A DNA stretch of 7,252 nucleotides from Aurantibacter sp042094015 (lineage in GTDB: Bacteria > Bacteroidota > Bacteroidia > Flavobacteriales > Flavobacteriaceae), in contig NZ_JBELDZ010000101.1 of the NCBI RefSeq assembly GCF_042094015.1, forward strand, positions 1-7,252. The letters run 5' to 3'. Made by a program: the position numbers and the translations under genes. Positions 1-6,202 of this stretch are shown here, piece by piece. The notes under the pieces were generated by a model. It saw only the letters and a list, made by a program, of their open reading frames with translations. It had not been told where the DNA came from and made no database searches. The number at the start of each line of letters is the position of its first letter. Position 1 is the first letter of the stretch.

Positions 1-1
1 C

Positions 2-640
2 AAGCTAACGCAACTTCTAAATAGTGAAGCTATTATTAGATGGAATATAGATAAACATTATTTAAAAGATTTACAAGCAAAAAACGTGACTATTGCTGAA
101 ACCTTTTTTATTGAAAAAGGCAACTCTAAAACCTTAGCGCAATTACATCAAGAATTAGATTGGAAAGAAACTGTTTTAAAACCTTGTATTTCTGGTGCTG
201 CAAGACATACATATAAACTTAATGCGCAAAATTTACAACAACACGAAGTTATTTTTAAGACTTTAATAGCTGAAGAAAGCTTAATGCTACAACCTTTTCA
301 ATATAATATTGTAGAAAAAGGAGAAATTAGCTTAATGGTTTTTAACGGAAAATTTACGCATGCAGTTTTAAAGAAAGCCAAAGCTGGTGATTTTAGAGTT
401 CAAGATGATTTTGGCGGAAGTGTACACGATTACAACCCAACAACTAAAGAGATTATTTTTGCAGAAAATGCTGTAAATGCTTGCATAGAATTACCAATTT
501 ATGCCAGAGTAGATATTTTTGAAGATAACAATGGAAACATAGCATTATCTGAATTAGAGCTAATTGAGCCAGAATTATGGTTTAGAAAAAAACCTGAAGC
601 TGCAATTGTTTTAGCTAAAGCTATTGCGAATTTATTTTAA
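2..640 (+). CDS. ATP-grasp domain ligase, C-terminal part (5' end outside window)
   Basis: The reading frame is open from base 2, so the gene starts before the window; the GTG at 86 lies inside conserved sequence and is not the real start. 212 residues are visible; relatives such as DcsG-type ATP-grasp proteins are near 300, so roughly a third is missing. Seen (residue 1 = base 2): RWNIDKHYLKDL at 13-24, resembling the segment that opens the ATP-grasp core; a lysine strand and glycine-containing loop, VLKPCISGAAR, at 58-68; an FNGKFTHAV strand turn at 113-121; GDFRVQDDFGG at 129-139; and RVDIF plus SELELIEPELW at 169-193, which supply the acidic metal-ligand residues. The family joins a carboxylate to an amine or thiol through an acylphosphate, using ATP and Mg2+. 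The substrate cannot be told. It is probably cytosolic, since no signal peptide or membrane segment is seen. It is followed after 1 nt by a membrane-anchored protein gene, so the two are probably co-transcribed. Confidence 0.85.
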   Translation, partial: KLTQLLNSEAIIRWNIDKHYLKDLQAKNVTIAETFFIEKGNSKTLAQLHQELDWKETVLKPCISGAARHTYKLNAQNLQQHEVIFKTLIAEESLMLQPFQYNIVEKGEISLMVFNGKFTHAVLKKAKAGDFRVQDDFGGSVHDYNPTTKEIIFAENAVNACIELPIYARVDIFEDNNGNIALSELELIEPELWFRKKPEAAIVLAKAIANLF

Positions 641-641
641 T

Positions 642-1367
642 ATGAAAAAACCTTTAACTTTTAAACGTATTCTTAAAATAGTAGCAGGAATTATTATATT
701 CTTTACGTTACCAACTTTATTGTTATTTGGTTACGTTTATTTTAAATATAATGAAGACTTACCAATTTCTAAACCAAGTATAGAAGCAGATATTTTAGCT
801 AAAAAAATGTTAGACGCTTTAGATTACAACGCATACAAAAATACAGACTATATAGAATTTACTTTTAAAAATAGGCATCATTACAAATGGCAAAAATCTA
901 AAAACACTTGCGAAGTGTATTGGAAAAATTTTCAAGTAAATTTAGACTTATCAAACACCAAAAACTCTACTGTTTTAGTTGGTAAACAAATTTATAACGG
1001 AATAGAAAAAGATCAATACATACAGAAAGCCTTAAACTATTTTAATAACGACACGTTTTGGCTAGTTGCGCCATATAAAGTTTTCGATACTGGAACCACA
1101 CGAGCCATAACAACAAATAAAGCTGGAGAAGAAGGCTTATTAGTATCTTACAATTCTGGTGGCTCTACACCTGGAGATGCTTATTTATGGCATTTAGACC
1201 AAAACAGCAAACCTAAAAGCTTCCAAATGTGGACCAGTATTTTGCCCATACAAGGTTTTCCAGCATCTTGGGATACTTGGACAACAACAAAAACAGACGC
1301 GCAATTGCCAACGTTTCACAAATTAGGTGTTTTTGGATTAGAGTTAACAGGAATAAAAACGAATTAG
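642..1367 (+). CDS. Membrane-anchored conserved protein of unknown function
   Basis: The protein has 241 residues. The start is the ATG at 642, one base after the preceding TAA; an in-frame TTG at 624 would overlap the previous gene and add six residues in front of a typical MKK start, so it is rejected. Residues 1-10 are basic, and residues 11-33 form one hydrophobic segment (signal anchor or uncleaved signal), placing residues 35-241 in the periplasm. The periplasmic part is rich in W, Y and F with beta-like alternation. Recognisable blocks are KNTCEVYWKNFQVNLDL at 87-103, NDTFWLVAPYKVFDTG at 136-151, SGGSTPGDAYLWHLD at 172-186 and MWTSILPIQGFPASWDTW at 196-213. This resembles Bacteroidetes conserved proteins of the DUF6503 kind, perhaps a LolA-like beta sheet, but that is recall of pattern, not a search. 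Cys90 is the only cysteine. It is probably an operon partner of the ATP-grasp gene. No function is assigned. Confidence 0.8.
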   Translation: MKKPLTFKRILKIVAGIIIFFTLPTLLLFGYVYFKYNEDLPISKPSIEADILAKKMLDALDYNAYKNTDYIEFTFKNRHHYKWQKSKNTCEVYWKNFQVNLDLSNTKNSTVLVGKQIYNGIEKDQYIQKALNYFNNDTFWLVAPYKVFDTGTTRAITTNKAGEEGLLVSYNSGGSTPGDAYLWHLDQNSKPKSFQMWTSILPIQGFPASWDTWTTTKTDAQLPTFHKLGVFGLELTGIKTN

Positions 1368-1373
1368 TAAAAC

Positions 1374-1392
1374 TTGACTTTGTCAATTTTTT
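1374..1392 (+). terminator. Possible weak intrinsic terminator inside repeat copy 1
   Basis: A 5-bp stem TTGAC / GTCAA with a TTT loop (1374-1386) is followed directly by six T residues (1387-1392). It lies 6 bases after the stop codon of the upstream + strand gene. The stem is short and AT-rich, so it would be weak alone. The equivalent position in copy 2 has lost two stem pairs through the differences at 6215 and 6219. Confidence 0.35.
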
Positions 1393-1397
1393 AAGCT

Positions 1398-1461
1398 AAC
1401 TTCGTTTAACTGCTGATATAAAACATTAAAACGTGTTCATATCATCTTGTTAAACGAAATT
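1398..1461. repeat. 64-nt imperfect hairpin of repeat copy 1
   Basis: Arms AACTTCGTTTAAC (1398-1410) and GTTAAACGAAATT (1449-1461) pair over 12 of 13 positions. Inside them GATAT pairs with ATATC and AACA pairs with TGTT, closing an 8-nt loop. The one arm defect is position 1400 against 1459: C against A if the + strand is transcribed, but G against U (a wobble pair) if the - strand is transcribed. There is no good U run after the stem on the - strand, so it is not a textbook intrinsic terminator for GH25. Confidence 0.85.
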
Positions 1462-1484
1462 TTCTATTCTTAAAAAAACAAAGC

Positions 1485-2234
1485 TTACTCACAAAGCAAT
1501 AACATCTCTTCAATAGAGCCATTAAAATAATTTCCGTCTACGTGGCTTTCTATTCCATTTACAACCATTTTTTCTGAGAATTGGTGGAATTTCCAATCAA
1601 TAGCTTTTAACTTGCTGTTTTTAGAATACGATGCAATCCATAACGGATAATCTTTAACATAACCTTTTAAATAATTGTTATAATAAGACAAACCTGAATA
1701 AATTATAGGTTTCTTTCCATACTTGGCTTCGGCTAATTTTAACCAATTTAAAATACCTACACGCAAATTAGCTTCGCCATAAGGACTTTGTTCTTCAATA
1801 TCTAAAACAGGCGTAAAATCGCCTTTATTAAGCGCTACTTTACTAGCAAAGTTTTCAAACTGAAGTGAAGAACTTTCGCTTGGTCTATAGTAATGATAAG
1901 CACCACGAATAAAATGATGCTTTTTAGCATTTTCCCAATTTCGTTTAAAATGCTTATCGGCTCCATCTTTACCCATTGTTGCACGAAAAAACATAAACTT
2001 TATAGGATGTTTTGAGTTGTTAATTTCGTCCCAATCTAAAACACCATTGTAATGAGATACATCTATTCCAAAAGCATATTTAGAATTTGAAAGTTTTAAG
2101 TTTTCAATATTACCGTTTTTATAATGTGTAACATAATAACGGTTAGAAATATCTGCAACAATATAACCTGCCAAAATAACCACTAAAGCTATTAGAAATT
2201 TATTGTAATTAGTATAAGCTGTTTTTGGCTTCAA
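1485..2234 (-). CDS. GH25 family lysozyme (N-acetylmuramidase), membrane-anchored
   Basis: The protein has 249 residues. GH25 enzymes hydrolyse the beta-1,4 bond between MurNAc and GlcNAc in peptidoglycan. Seen: an N-terminal membrane segment at about 13-28 with basic residues before it, then the GH25 barrel. Barrel motifs are GIDVSHYNG at 56-64 (Asp58), FFRATMGKDG at 82-91, RGAYHYYRP at 110-118, PVLDIEE at 142-148 (Asp145 and Glu147, the expected catalytic acidic pair), PIIYSG at 176-181, YPLWIASY at 196-203 and VDGNYFNG at 232-239. All key acidic residues are present, so it should be active, facing the periplasm from the inner membrane. The start is TTG at 2234, six bases after the TerC stop. 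An in-frame TAA at 2237-2235 rules out an earlier start, and the first internal ATG (Met81) would remove the anchor and the Asp58 motif. It is the last gene of the pssA-terC-GH25 run. It may serve wall turnover or insertion of envelope machines; the sequence does not decide. Confidence 0.9.
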   Translation of the reverse strand: MKPKTAYTNYNKFLIALVVILAGYIVADISNRYYVTHYKNGNIENLKLSNSKYAFGIDVSHYNGVLDWDEINNSKHPIKFMFFRATMGKDGADKHFKRNWENAKKHHFIRGAYHYYRPSESSSLQFENFASKVALNKGDFTPVLDIEEQSPYGEANLRVGILNWLKLAEAKYGKKPIIYSGLSYYNNYLKGYVKDYPLWIASYSKNSKLKAIDWKFHQFSEKMVVNGIESHVDGNYFNGSIEEMLLLCE

Positions 2235-2240
2235 TTAAAA

Positions 2241-3041
2241 CTATTGTTTCTTATCTTCTTTAATTAATTTTTTTTGATATCGACCTTGAACTACATCAAT
2301 AACAACAAGAATAACAATAACAAAATAGAAGGTTGTTTTACTCATTGGTACAATATGTTCTCCAAAAATTTCTAAATGTGCTAAATGTCCACCTTCGGTT
2401 AATAACATTACACCTACAATAAATAAAATAAATAAACCTAAAACCTCGTACATTCTGTTTTTAGCTAAAAATGTAGAAATTCTATCGGCTAGAAACAACA
2501 TTAATAATCCGCTACAAACAATAGCAATTGCCATAATTATAAATGCTATAGTAGAGTCTTCAATTTCGCTAGTTAAACCAATTGCAGCTAAAATAGAATC
2601 GAAAGAAAATACTAAATTCATTATTACAATACTTGTAATTGCTGCACTAGCAGATTTGTTTCGTTTATTTCCGCCTTCTATATCTGTATTTAAATCATCT
2701 AAAGCTATCATATGCCAAATTTCCTTAATTGCAGTATACAAAATAAATCCACCACCAAGTAATACAATAATACTATGACCGTTAAACTGAAATTTAAAAA
2801 CATCTCCAATACTTCCGGTTAAAAAAGAAAACGGTTCCTGAAAAAAATCAATAATAGAAACTAGAACAAAAAGTAACACTATTCTTAATATAATTGCTAT
2901 TAGTATTCCTGTTTTTCTAACTCTTTTTTGATCTGTTTCTGGCGCTTTTTTAGATTCTAAAGAAATATAAAGTAAATTATCAAAACCTAAAACAGCTTGA
3001 AGCATTACTAACATTAATAAAGTAAAAAGATATTCTAACAT
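2241..3041 (-). CDS. TerC/Alx-family integral membrane protein, likely metal-ion transporter
   Basis: The protein has 266 residues and about seven hydrophobic segments (roughly 4-24, 44-64, 88-104, 132-154, 163-184, 198-214 and 237-251), the usual TerC layout. The two family signatures are present: LGFDNLLYIS at 18-27 (Asp21, Asn22) in the first segment, and LVFSFDSILAAIGL at 143-156 (Asp148, Ser149). Members of the TerC family have been linked to tellurite resistance and, for Alx-like proteins, to manganese export, including metal loading of secreted proteins. The substrate here is not known. One oddity: the acidic residue normally found six positions before the DN aspartate (as in LEIVLGIDN-type proteins) is Gln15 here. 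The ATG at 3041 follows the pssA stop by 11 nt, and the stop precedes the GH25 TTG by 6 nt, so it is the middle gene of a co-transcribed run. A short basic, charged tail (residues 254-266) should face the cytosol. Confidence 0.9.
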   Translation of the reverse strand: MLEYLFTLLMLVMLQAVLGFDNLLYISLESKKAPETDQKRVRKTGILIAIILRIVLLFVLVSIIDFFQEPFSFLTGSIGDVFKFQFNGHSIIVLLGGGFILYTAIKEIWHMIALDDLNTDIEGGNKRNKSASAAITSIVIMNLVFSFDSILAAIGLTSEIEDSTIAFIIMAIAIVCSGLLMLFLADRISTFLAKNRMYEVLGLFILFIVGVMLLTEGGHLAHLEIFGEHIVPMSKTTFYFVIVILVVIDVVQGRYQKKLIKEDKKQ

Positions 3042-3057
3042 AATAAACTTGTTTATT
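3042..3057. repeat. Short inverted repeat at the pssA-terC junction
   Basis: AATAAAC (3042-3048) and its exact complement GTTTATT (3051-3057) are separated by two bases. On the - strand transcript this spans the pssA stop codon and ends right before the TerC ATG, so it could affect translation start. It is AT-rich with a 2-nt loop and could be chance. Confidence 0.3.
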
Positions 3058-3799
3058 TAGATATAATTGATAATAAAATATAAAGCAATATAATTAATGG
3101 TATTGCTGCAAAATGAAGTACTATTAATAATACAACGCATAATATTAAAAACACGTAACGTATTATATTATTTTTAAAACTATAATCTTTAAATTTTAAA
3201 GCAAAAAGCTTAATGTTTGAAGTAAGGATATAACAACTAAATACTATTAAGCCAATTAAAAACCATTGATTTAAAATTATAGAATTAATTAAATCGTTAT
3301 TCTGGAACTCTATAATTAAAGGCAAAGACATAATAAGTAATGTATTTGCTGGCGTTGGTAATCCTTTAAAAAAGTCTTGCTGCTCTACATCTATATTAAA
3401 CTTTGCTAATCTATAAGCAGAAGCACAAGTAACAAACAAACCTATTAATGGCAAGACAGATGCTTTAAATCCACTAAATTGAAACATATCATTCCAATCT
3501 GTATTTGTATCTGCAAAAGCAGGAGCATCAATAGATAGGCTAATTAACTTAAATAGAACTATTCCTGGCACTAATCCACTTGTTACCATATCTGCTAAAG
3601 AATCTAGTTGTAAGCCAATTTCGGAAGACACATTTAATTTTCTAGCAAAAAAGCCATCGAAGAAATCGAAAAATATACCTAAAAACACAAAAAAAGCAGC
3701 TAAGATCAAACTATTGTTTACTGCAAAAATCACTGCAATACTTCCGCAAAACAAGTTTAATAAAGTTATAAAATTAGGAATGTGTTTTTTAATATCCAT
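3053..3799 (-). CDS. pssA: CDP-diacylglycerol--serine O-phosphatidyltransferase
   Basis: The protein has 248 residues. It makes phosphatidylserine and CMP from CDP-diacylglycerol and L-serine in the inner membrane, the committed step to phosphatidylethanolamine. The CDP-alcohol phosphotransferase signature D-x2-DG-x2-AR-x8-G-x3-D-x3-D is complete: Asp45, Asp48, Gly49, Ala52, Arg53, Gly62, Asp66 and Asp70. The bacterial PssA subgroup is supported by the opening MDIKKHIPNFITLLNLFCG, by YRLAKFNID at 129-137, and by GLPTPANT at 146-153. Several hydrophobic segments (about 10-30, 31-47, 75-90, 112-130, 150-165, 180-195 and 212-246) fit a polytopic enzyme. The start is ATG at 3799. It is the first gene of the - strand run and is transcribed away from the PorV/PorQ-family gene across an 85-bp gap. 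The phosphatidylserine decarboxylase gene that would complete the path is not in the window. Confidence 0.95.
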   Translation of the reverse strand: MDIKKHIPNFITLLNLFCGSIAVIFAVNNSLILAAFFVFLGIFFDFFDGFFARKLNVSSEIGLQLDSLADMVTSGLVPGIVLFKLISLSIDAPAFADTNTDWNDMFQFSGFKASVLPLIGLFVTCASAYRLAKFNIDVEQQDFFKGLPTPANTLLIMSLPLIIEFQNNDLINSIILNQWFLIGLIVFSCYILTSNIKLFALKFKDYSFKNNIIRYVFLILCVVLLIVLHFAAIPLIILLYILLSIISK

Positions 3800-3844
3800 T
3801 TTGTATTCTTTTTTGTAAAAATAACAAACTATTTACGTCTAAAA

Positions 3845-3852
3845 CAAACATA
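3845..3852 (-). promoter_or_regulatory. Candidate Bacteroidetes -7 box for the pssA-terC-GH25 run
   Basis: Read on the - strand, TATGTTTG matches the Bacteroidetes primary sigma -7 consensus TAnnTTTG exactly. It would start transcription about 40 bases before the pssA ATG. No good TTTG -33 element sits at the usual distance (the nearest candidate is TTCT at 3877-3874), so this is tentative. The 85-bp gap must also hold the promoter for the divergent + strand pair, for which no convincing box was found. Confidence 0.4.
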
Positions 3853-3884
3853 AACACAATATAGTATTATTTTAGAAGTTTAAT

Positions 3885-4997
3885 ATGTTGAAAAAATGTA
3901 TCATCTTTGTAAAAAAATTGCAATTGAAACTTAAAGTAAGTCTTTTATTAGTTTTTATTAGCTTATCTCTAAATGCACAAAGCGTAAGAAAATATTCTAA
4001 CGAATTTATGAATATTGGTGTAGATGCTGCTGCTTTAGGTATGAGTAATGCTGTAGTTGCAAAAACTATGGATGTAAATTCTGGTTATTGGAATCCTGCT
4101 GGTTTAGCTAAGCTAGAAGACAAGCAAATAGCATTAATGCATTCTAGCTATTTTGCTAACATTGCAAATTATGATTATGCTGCTTTTGCTATGCCTCTAG
4201 ATGATGGAAAAAGTGCTATTGGTGTTAGTTTAATTCGTTTTGCTGTTGATGATATTCTTGACACAACAGAGTTGATAGACGAGCAAGGAAACGTAAACTA
4301 TGATAGAATAAAACTATTTTCTACAGCAGATTATGGTGTAACATTTTCTTATGCAAGACACTTACCAATAGAAGGTTTGTATTATGGTATTAATGCCAAA
4401 ATTATTAGACGTGTTATTGGTGATTTCGCCTCTTCATGGGGTTTTGGTCTTGATGCAGCATTACAGTTTGAAAACCAAAATAATTGGAAGTTTGGTATTA
4501 TGGCAAGAGATATTACTACAACTTATAATAATTGGGCTTTTAATGAAGAAGCCTTTGCTAGAGTACAAAATGCTGTTGAAGGACAAAATCAAGAGCTACC
4601 AGAAACTGCAGAAATTACTATTCCGAAACTTCAAATTGGAATGAGTAAAAAATTTGTTTATAGACACGATTATAGCTTAGAAGCTGAGTTTGATATAAAT
4701 ATGAGATTTGCACAAACTAACGATATTATTTCTACCAAAAGCATAAGTGTAAATCCGGCTTTAGGATTTGAATTTGGTTATATAGATATGGTTTACCTTA
4801 GAACTGGTGTAGGGAATTTTCAACGTGAATTACAATTTGACAATTCCGAAAGAACTTCTTTTCAACCAAGTTTAGGTTTAGGTTTTAAATACAAAGGCGT
4901 ACATTTAGATTATGCCTTTACAGATATTGGAGACCAAAGTGTAGCCTTATATTCTAATGTGTTTTCTGTGAAATTAGATTTTAGTTTATTTAGATAA
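3885..4997 (+). CDS. PorV/PorQ-family outer-membrane beta-barrel protein
   Basis: The protein has 370 residues. It has a signal peptide with a basic N-region (1-17), a hydrophobic core (18-30) and a likely cleavage site after Ala31 (LNA-QS). The mature start carries the family block: NIGVDAAALGMSNA at 43-56 followed by SGYWNPAGLA at 66-75, a FadL-like/UPF0164-like feature shared by PorV and PorQ. The rest alternates in beta-barrel fashion with many aromatic girdle residues, and the last strand VFSVKLDFSLF ends in an aromatic residue followed by Arg370, as expected for a BAM substrate. PorV and PorQ are barrels of the type 9 secretion system. No other T9SS gene is here, so this may be a paralogue with a different job. 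The start is ATG at 3885. The signal N-region is long, and a TTG at codon 14 would give a more usual signal peptide, but ATG is preferred. It is co-transcribed with the next gene (1-nt gap). Confidence 0.85.
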   Translation: MLKKCIIFVKKLQLKLKVSLLLVFISLSLNAQSVRKYSNEFMNIGVDAAALGMSNAVVAKTMDVNSGYWNPAGLAKLEDKQIALMHSSYFANIANYDYAAFAMPLDDGKSAIGVSLIRFAVDDILDTTELIDEQGNVNYDRIKLFSTADYGVTFSYARHLPIEGLYYGINAKIIRRVIGDFASSWGFGLDAALQFENQNNWKFGIMARDITTTYNNWAFNEEAFARVQNAVEGQNQELPETAEITIPKLQIGMSKKFVYRHDYSLEAEFDINMRFAQTNDIISTKSISVNPALGFEFGYIDMVYLRTGVGNFQRELQFDNSERTSFQPSLGLGFKYKGVHLDYAFTDIGDQSVALYSNVFSVKLDFSLFR

Positions 4998-4998
4998 T

Positions 4999-6171
4999 AT
5001 GAACTTAAAAAGACTTCCCTTTTTAGTATCCATTCTATTTTTTACCTTTTCCTTTGGACAATCTACATTATTAGAACAGGCCAAAATAAGCATACTTACA
5101 ATAGAGCAAGGCAAAAACATTTCTGATGCTTTTGGACATTCTGGAATTAGAATTAAGAATGGTAAAGAAGATGTTGTTTATGATTACGGTAGATATCCAT
5201 TTAACGATCCAAATTTTATACTTAACTTCTGTAAAGGCAAATTAGATTATTCTATTGGGAAAGAGTCTTACAGAGACTTTATGTATCGTTACAAATACTT
5301 TAACAGAAGTGTAAAAGAGCAAGTTTTAGATTTAACTTTTGAAGAAAAACAAACCTATTACAACTACATTCTAAACAATTACAAACCACAAAACAGAGTT
5401 TATTCTTACGATTTCTTTTTTGACAATTGCGCCACAAAAATTCACGAAGTCACAAATACTGTATTAAATAATAGTATTGACTTTAAAACACCTAAAAGCT
5501 ATTCTCCCAAAACATTTAGAACTTTAATACAAGACGAATTAAACAAAAATTCGTGGGAGAGTTTTGGTATTGATTTAGCGTTAGGTTCTAAAATAGACCA
5601 ATTAGCAACAGAGAAAGACCATATGTTTTTACCAAAAAACGTATATACTTTTTTTAAAGTAGCAACTATAAACAATAAAACTCTTGTAAAAAGTAATAAA
5701 ACCATTTTTAAGGCTAAACCAATAAATAACAACTCTTTTATAACTCTGCTTTGGAGTCCTTTAGTTATTTGTATTTTATTAGCTTTATTTATTATTTATA
5801 AAACTTACAAAGACTTTAAACAAAGTACGAGAAGTCGTTTTTTAGATGTTATAATTTTTACTATTACAGGTTTAATTGGTGTTTTATTACTTTTATTATG
5901 GTTTGCTACAGACCATAATATGACTGCACACAATTACAATATACTTTGGGCTTTTCCTTTAAATTTATTATTTATAAAAGCAGTTATAAACAAAACACCA
6001 AGTATTTTAGTTAGTAAATACTTTATGTTTTTAATTTTAATGCTTGTATTAATGTGTACGCATTGGATTTCTGAAGTACAACGCTTTGCGTCTACCATAT
6101 TACCTTTAATAATTGCCTTATTAATAAGATATATTTATGTGTTTTGGTTTGTTAAATCTCAAAATAAATAA
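4999..6171 (+). CDS. lnb: Lnb-type (DUF4105) membrane protein, probable lipoprotein N-acyltransferase
   Basis: The protein has 390 residues. Layout: a cleavable signal or first membrane segment (about 6-20), a periplasmic DUF4105 / Lnb N-terminal domain (about 25-230), then five membrane segments (about 247-268, 282-302, 314-331, 338-354 and 366-384). The domain shows FGHSGIRI at 45-52 (His47), VVYDYGRYPFNDPNFILNF at 59-77, YSYDFFFDNCATKIHEV at 135-151 (Cys144), and DHNMTAHNYNILWAFP at 305-320 in the membrane part. Proteins with this two-part layout have been described in Bacteroides as Lnb, which N-acylates the amino-terminal cysteine of lipoproteins, a job done by Lnt in Proteobacteria. His47 and Cys144 look like a papain/NlpC-like catalytic pair; that pairing is inference. 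The acyl donor is presumably a phospholipid. The start is ATG at 4999, one base after the TAA of the PorV/PorQ-family gene. It could instead be a DUF4105 paralogue with another substrate. Confidence 0.8.
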   Translation: MNLKRLPFLVSILFFTFSFGQSTLLEQAKISILTIEQGKNISDAFGHSGIRIKNGKEDVVYDYGRYPFNDPNFILNFCKGKLDYSIGKESYRDFMYRYKYFNRSVKEQVLDLTFEEKQTYYNYILNNYKPQNRVYSYDFFFDNCATKIHEVTNTVLNNSIDFKTPKSYSPKTFRTLIQDELNKNSWESFGIDLALGSKIDQLATEKDHMFLPKNVYTFFKVATINNKTLVKSNKTIFKAKPINNNSFITLLWSPLVICILLALFIIYKTYKDFKQSTRSRFLDVIIFTITGLIGVLLLLLWFATDHNMTAHNYNILWAFPLNLLFIKAVINKTPSILVSKYFMFLILMLVLMCTHWISEVQRFASTILPLIIALLIRYIYVFWFVKSQNK

Positions 6172-6202
6172 TTGTATTTATTTTTAATTCACTCTTAAGA
6201 GC

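Larger units (their letters stand above)
1370..1461 (+). repeat. 92-bp intergenic hairpin repeat, copy 1
   Basis: This stretch aligns without gaps to 6203-6294 in the same orientation, with 88 of 92 bases identical. Differences are at 1382 (g/a), 1386 (a/t), 1427 (t/c) and 1459 (a/g). The left 28 bases contain a small inverted repeat and a T run; the right 64 bases (1398-1461) form a long imperfect hairpin. Similarity stops at the outer end of the right hairpin arm and just before 1370, so both borders are sharp. It lies between the convergent ends of the unknown membrane protein and the GH25 lysozyme. It contains no ORF. Confidence 0.93.

Noticed and set aside
86..88. GTG as start of the ATP-grasp gene
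   Set aside because: The frame is open to base 2 and the 28 upstream codons (RWNIDKHYLKDL) are family-like, so the gene begins outside the window.
624..626. TTG as start of the membrane-anchored unknown protein
   Set aside because: It would overlap the preceding gene; the ATG at 642 gives a normal MKK start directly after the stop codon.
3812..3841. Possible + strand promoter (TTTG at 3812-3815, TACGTCTA at 3834-3841) for the PorV/PorQ-family gene
   Set aside because: The -7 part matches the TAnnTTTG consensus poorly, so it is not listed as a feature.
4384..4644. 86-codon + strand ORF inside the PorV/PorQ-family gene
   Set aside because: It is a different frame of a well-supported gene, shows no domain, and has an AT-driven leucine/isoleucine-rich composition.
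5499..5732. 77-codon - strand ORF opposite the Lnb-type gene
   Set aside because: It is antisense to a well-supported coding region, with no recognisable motif and no start context.
6192..6201. CTCTTAAGAG palindrome after the Lnb-type gene
   Set aside because: It is a 10-base palindrome with no loop and no T run after it; too short to call a terminator or operator, and it is outside the repeat.
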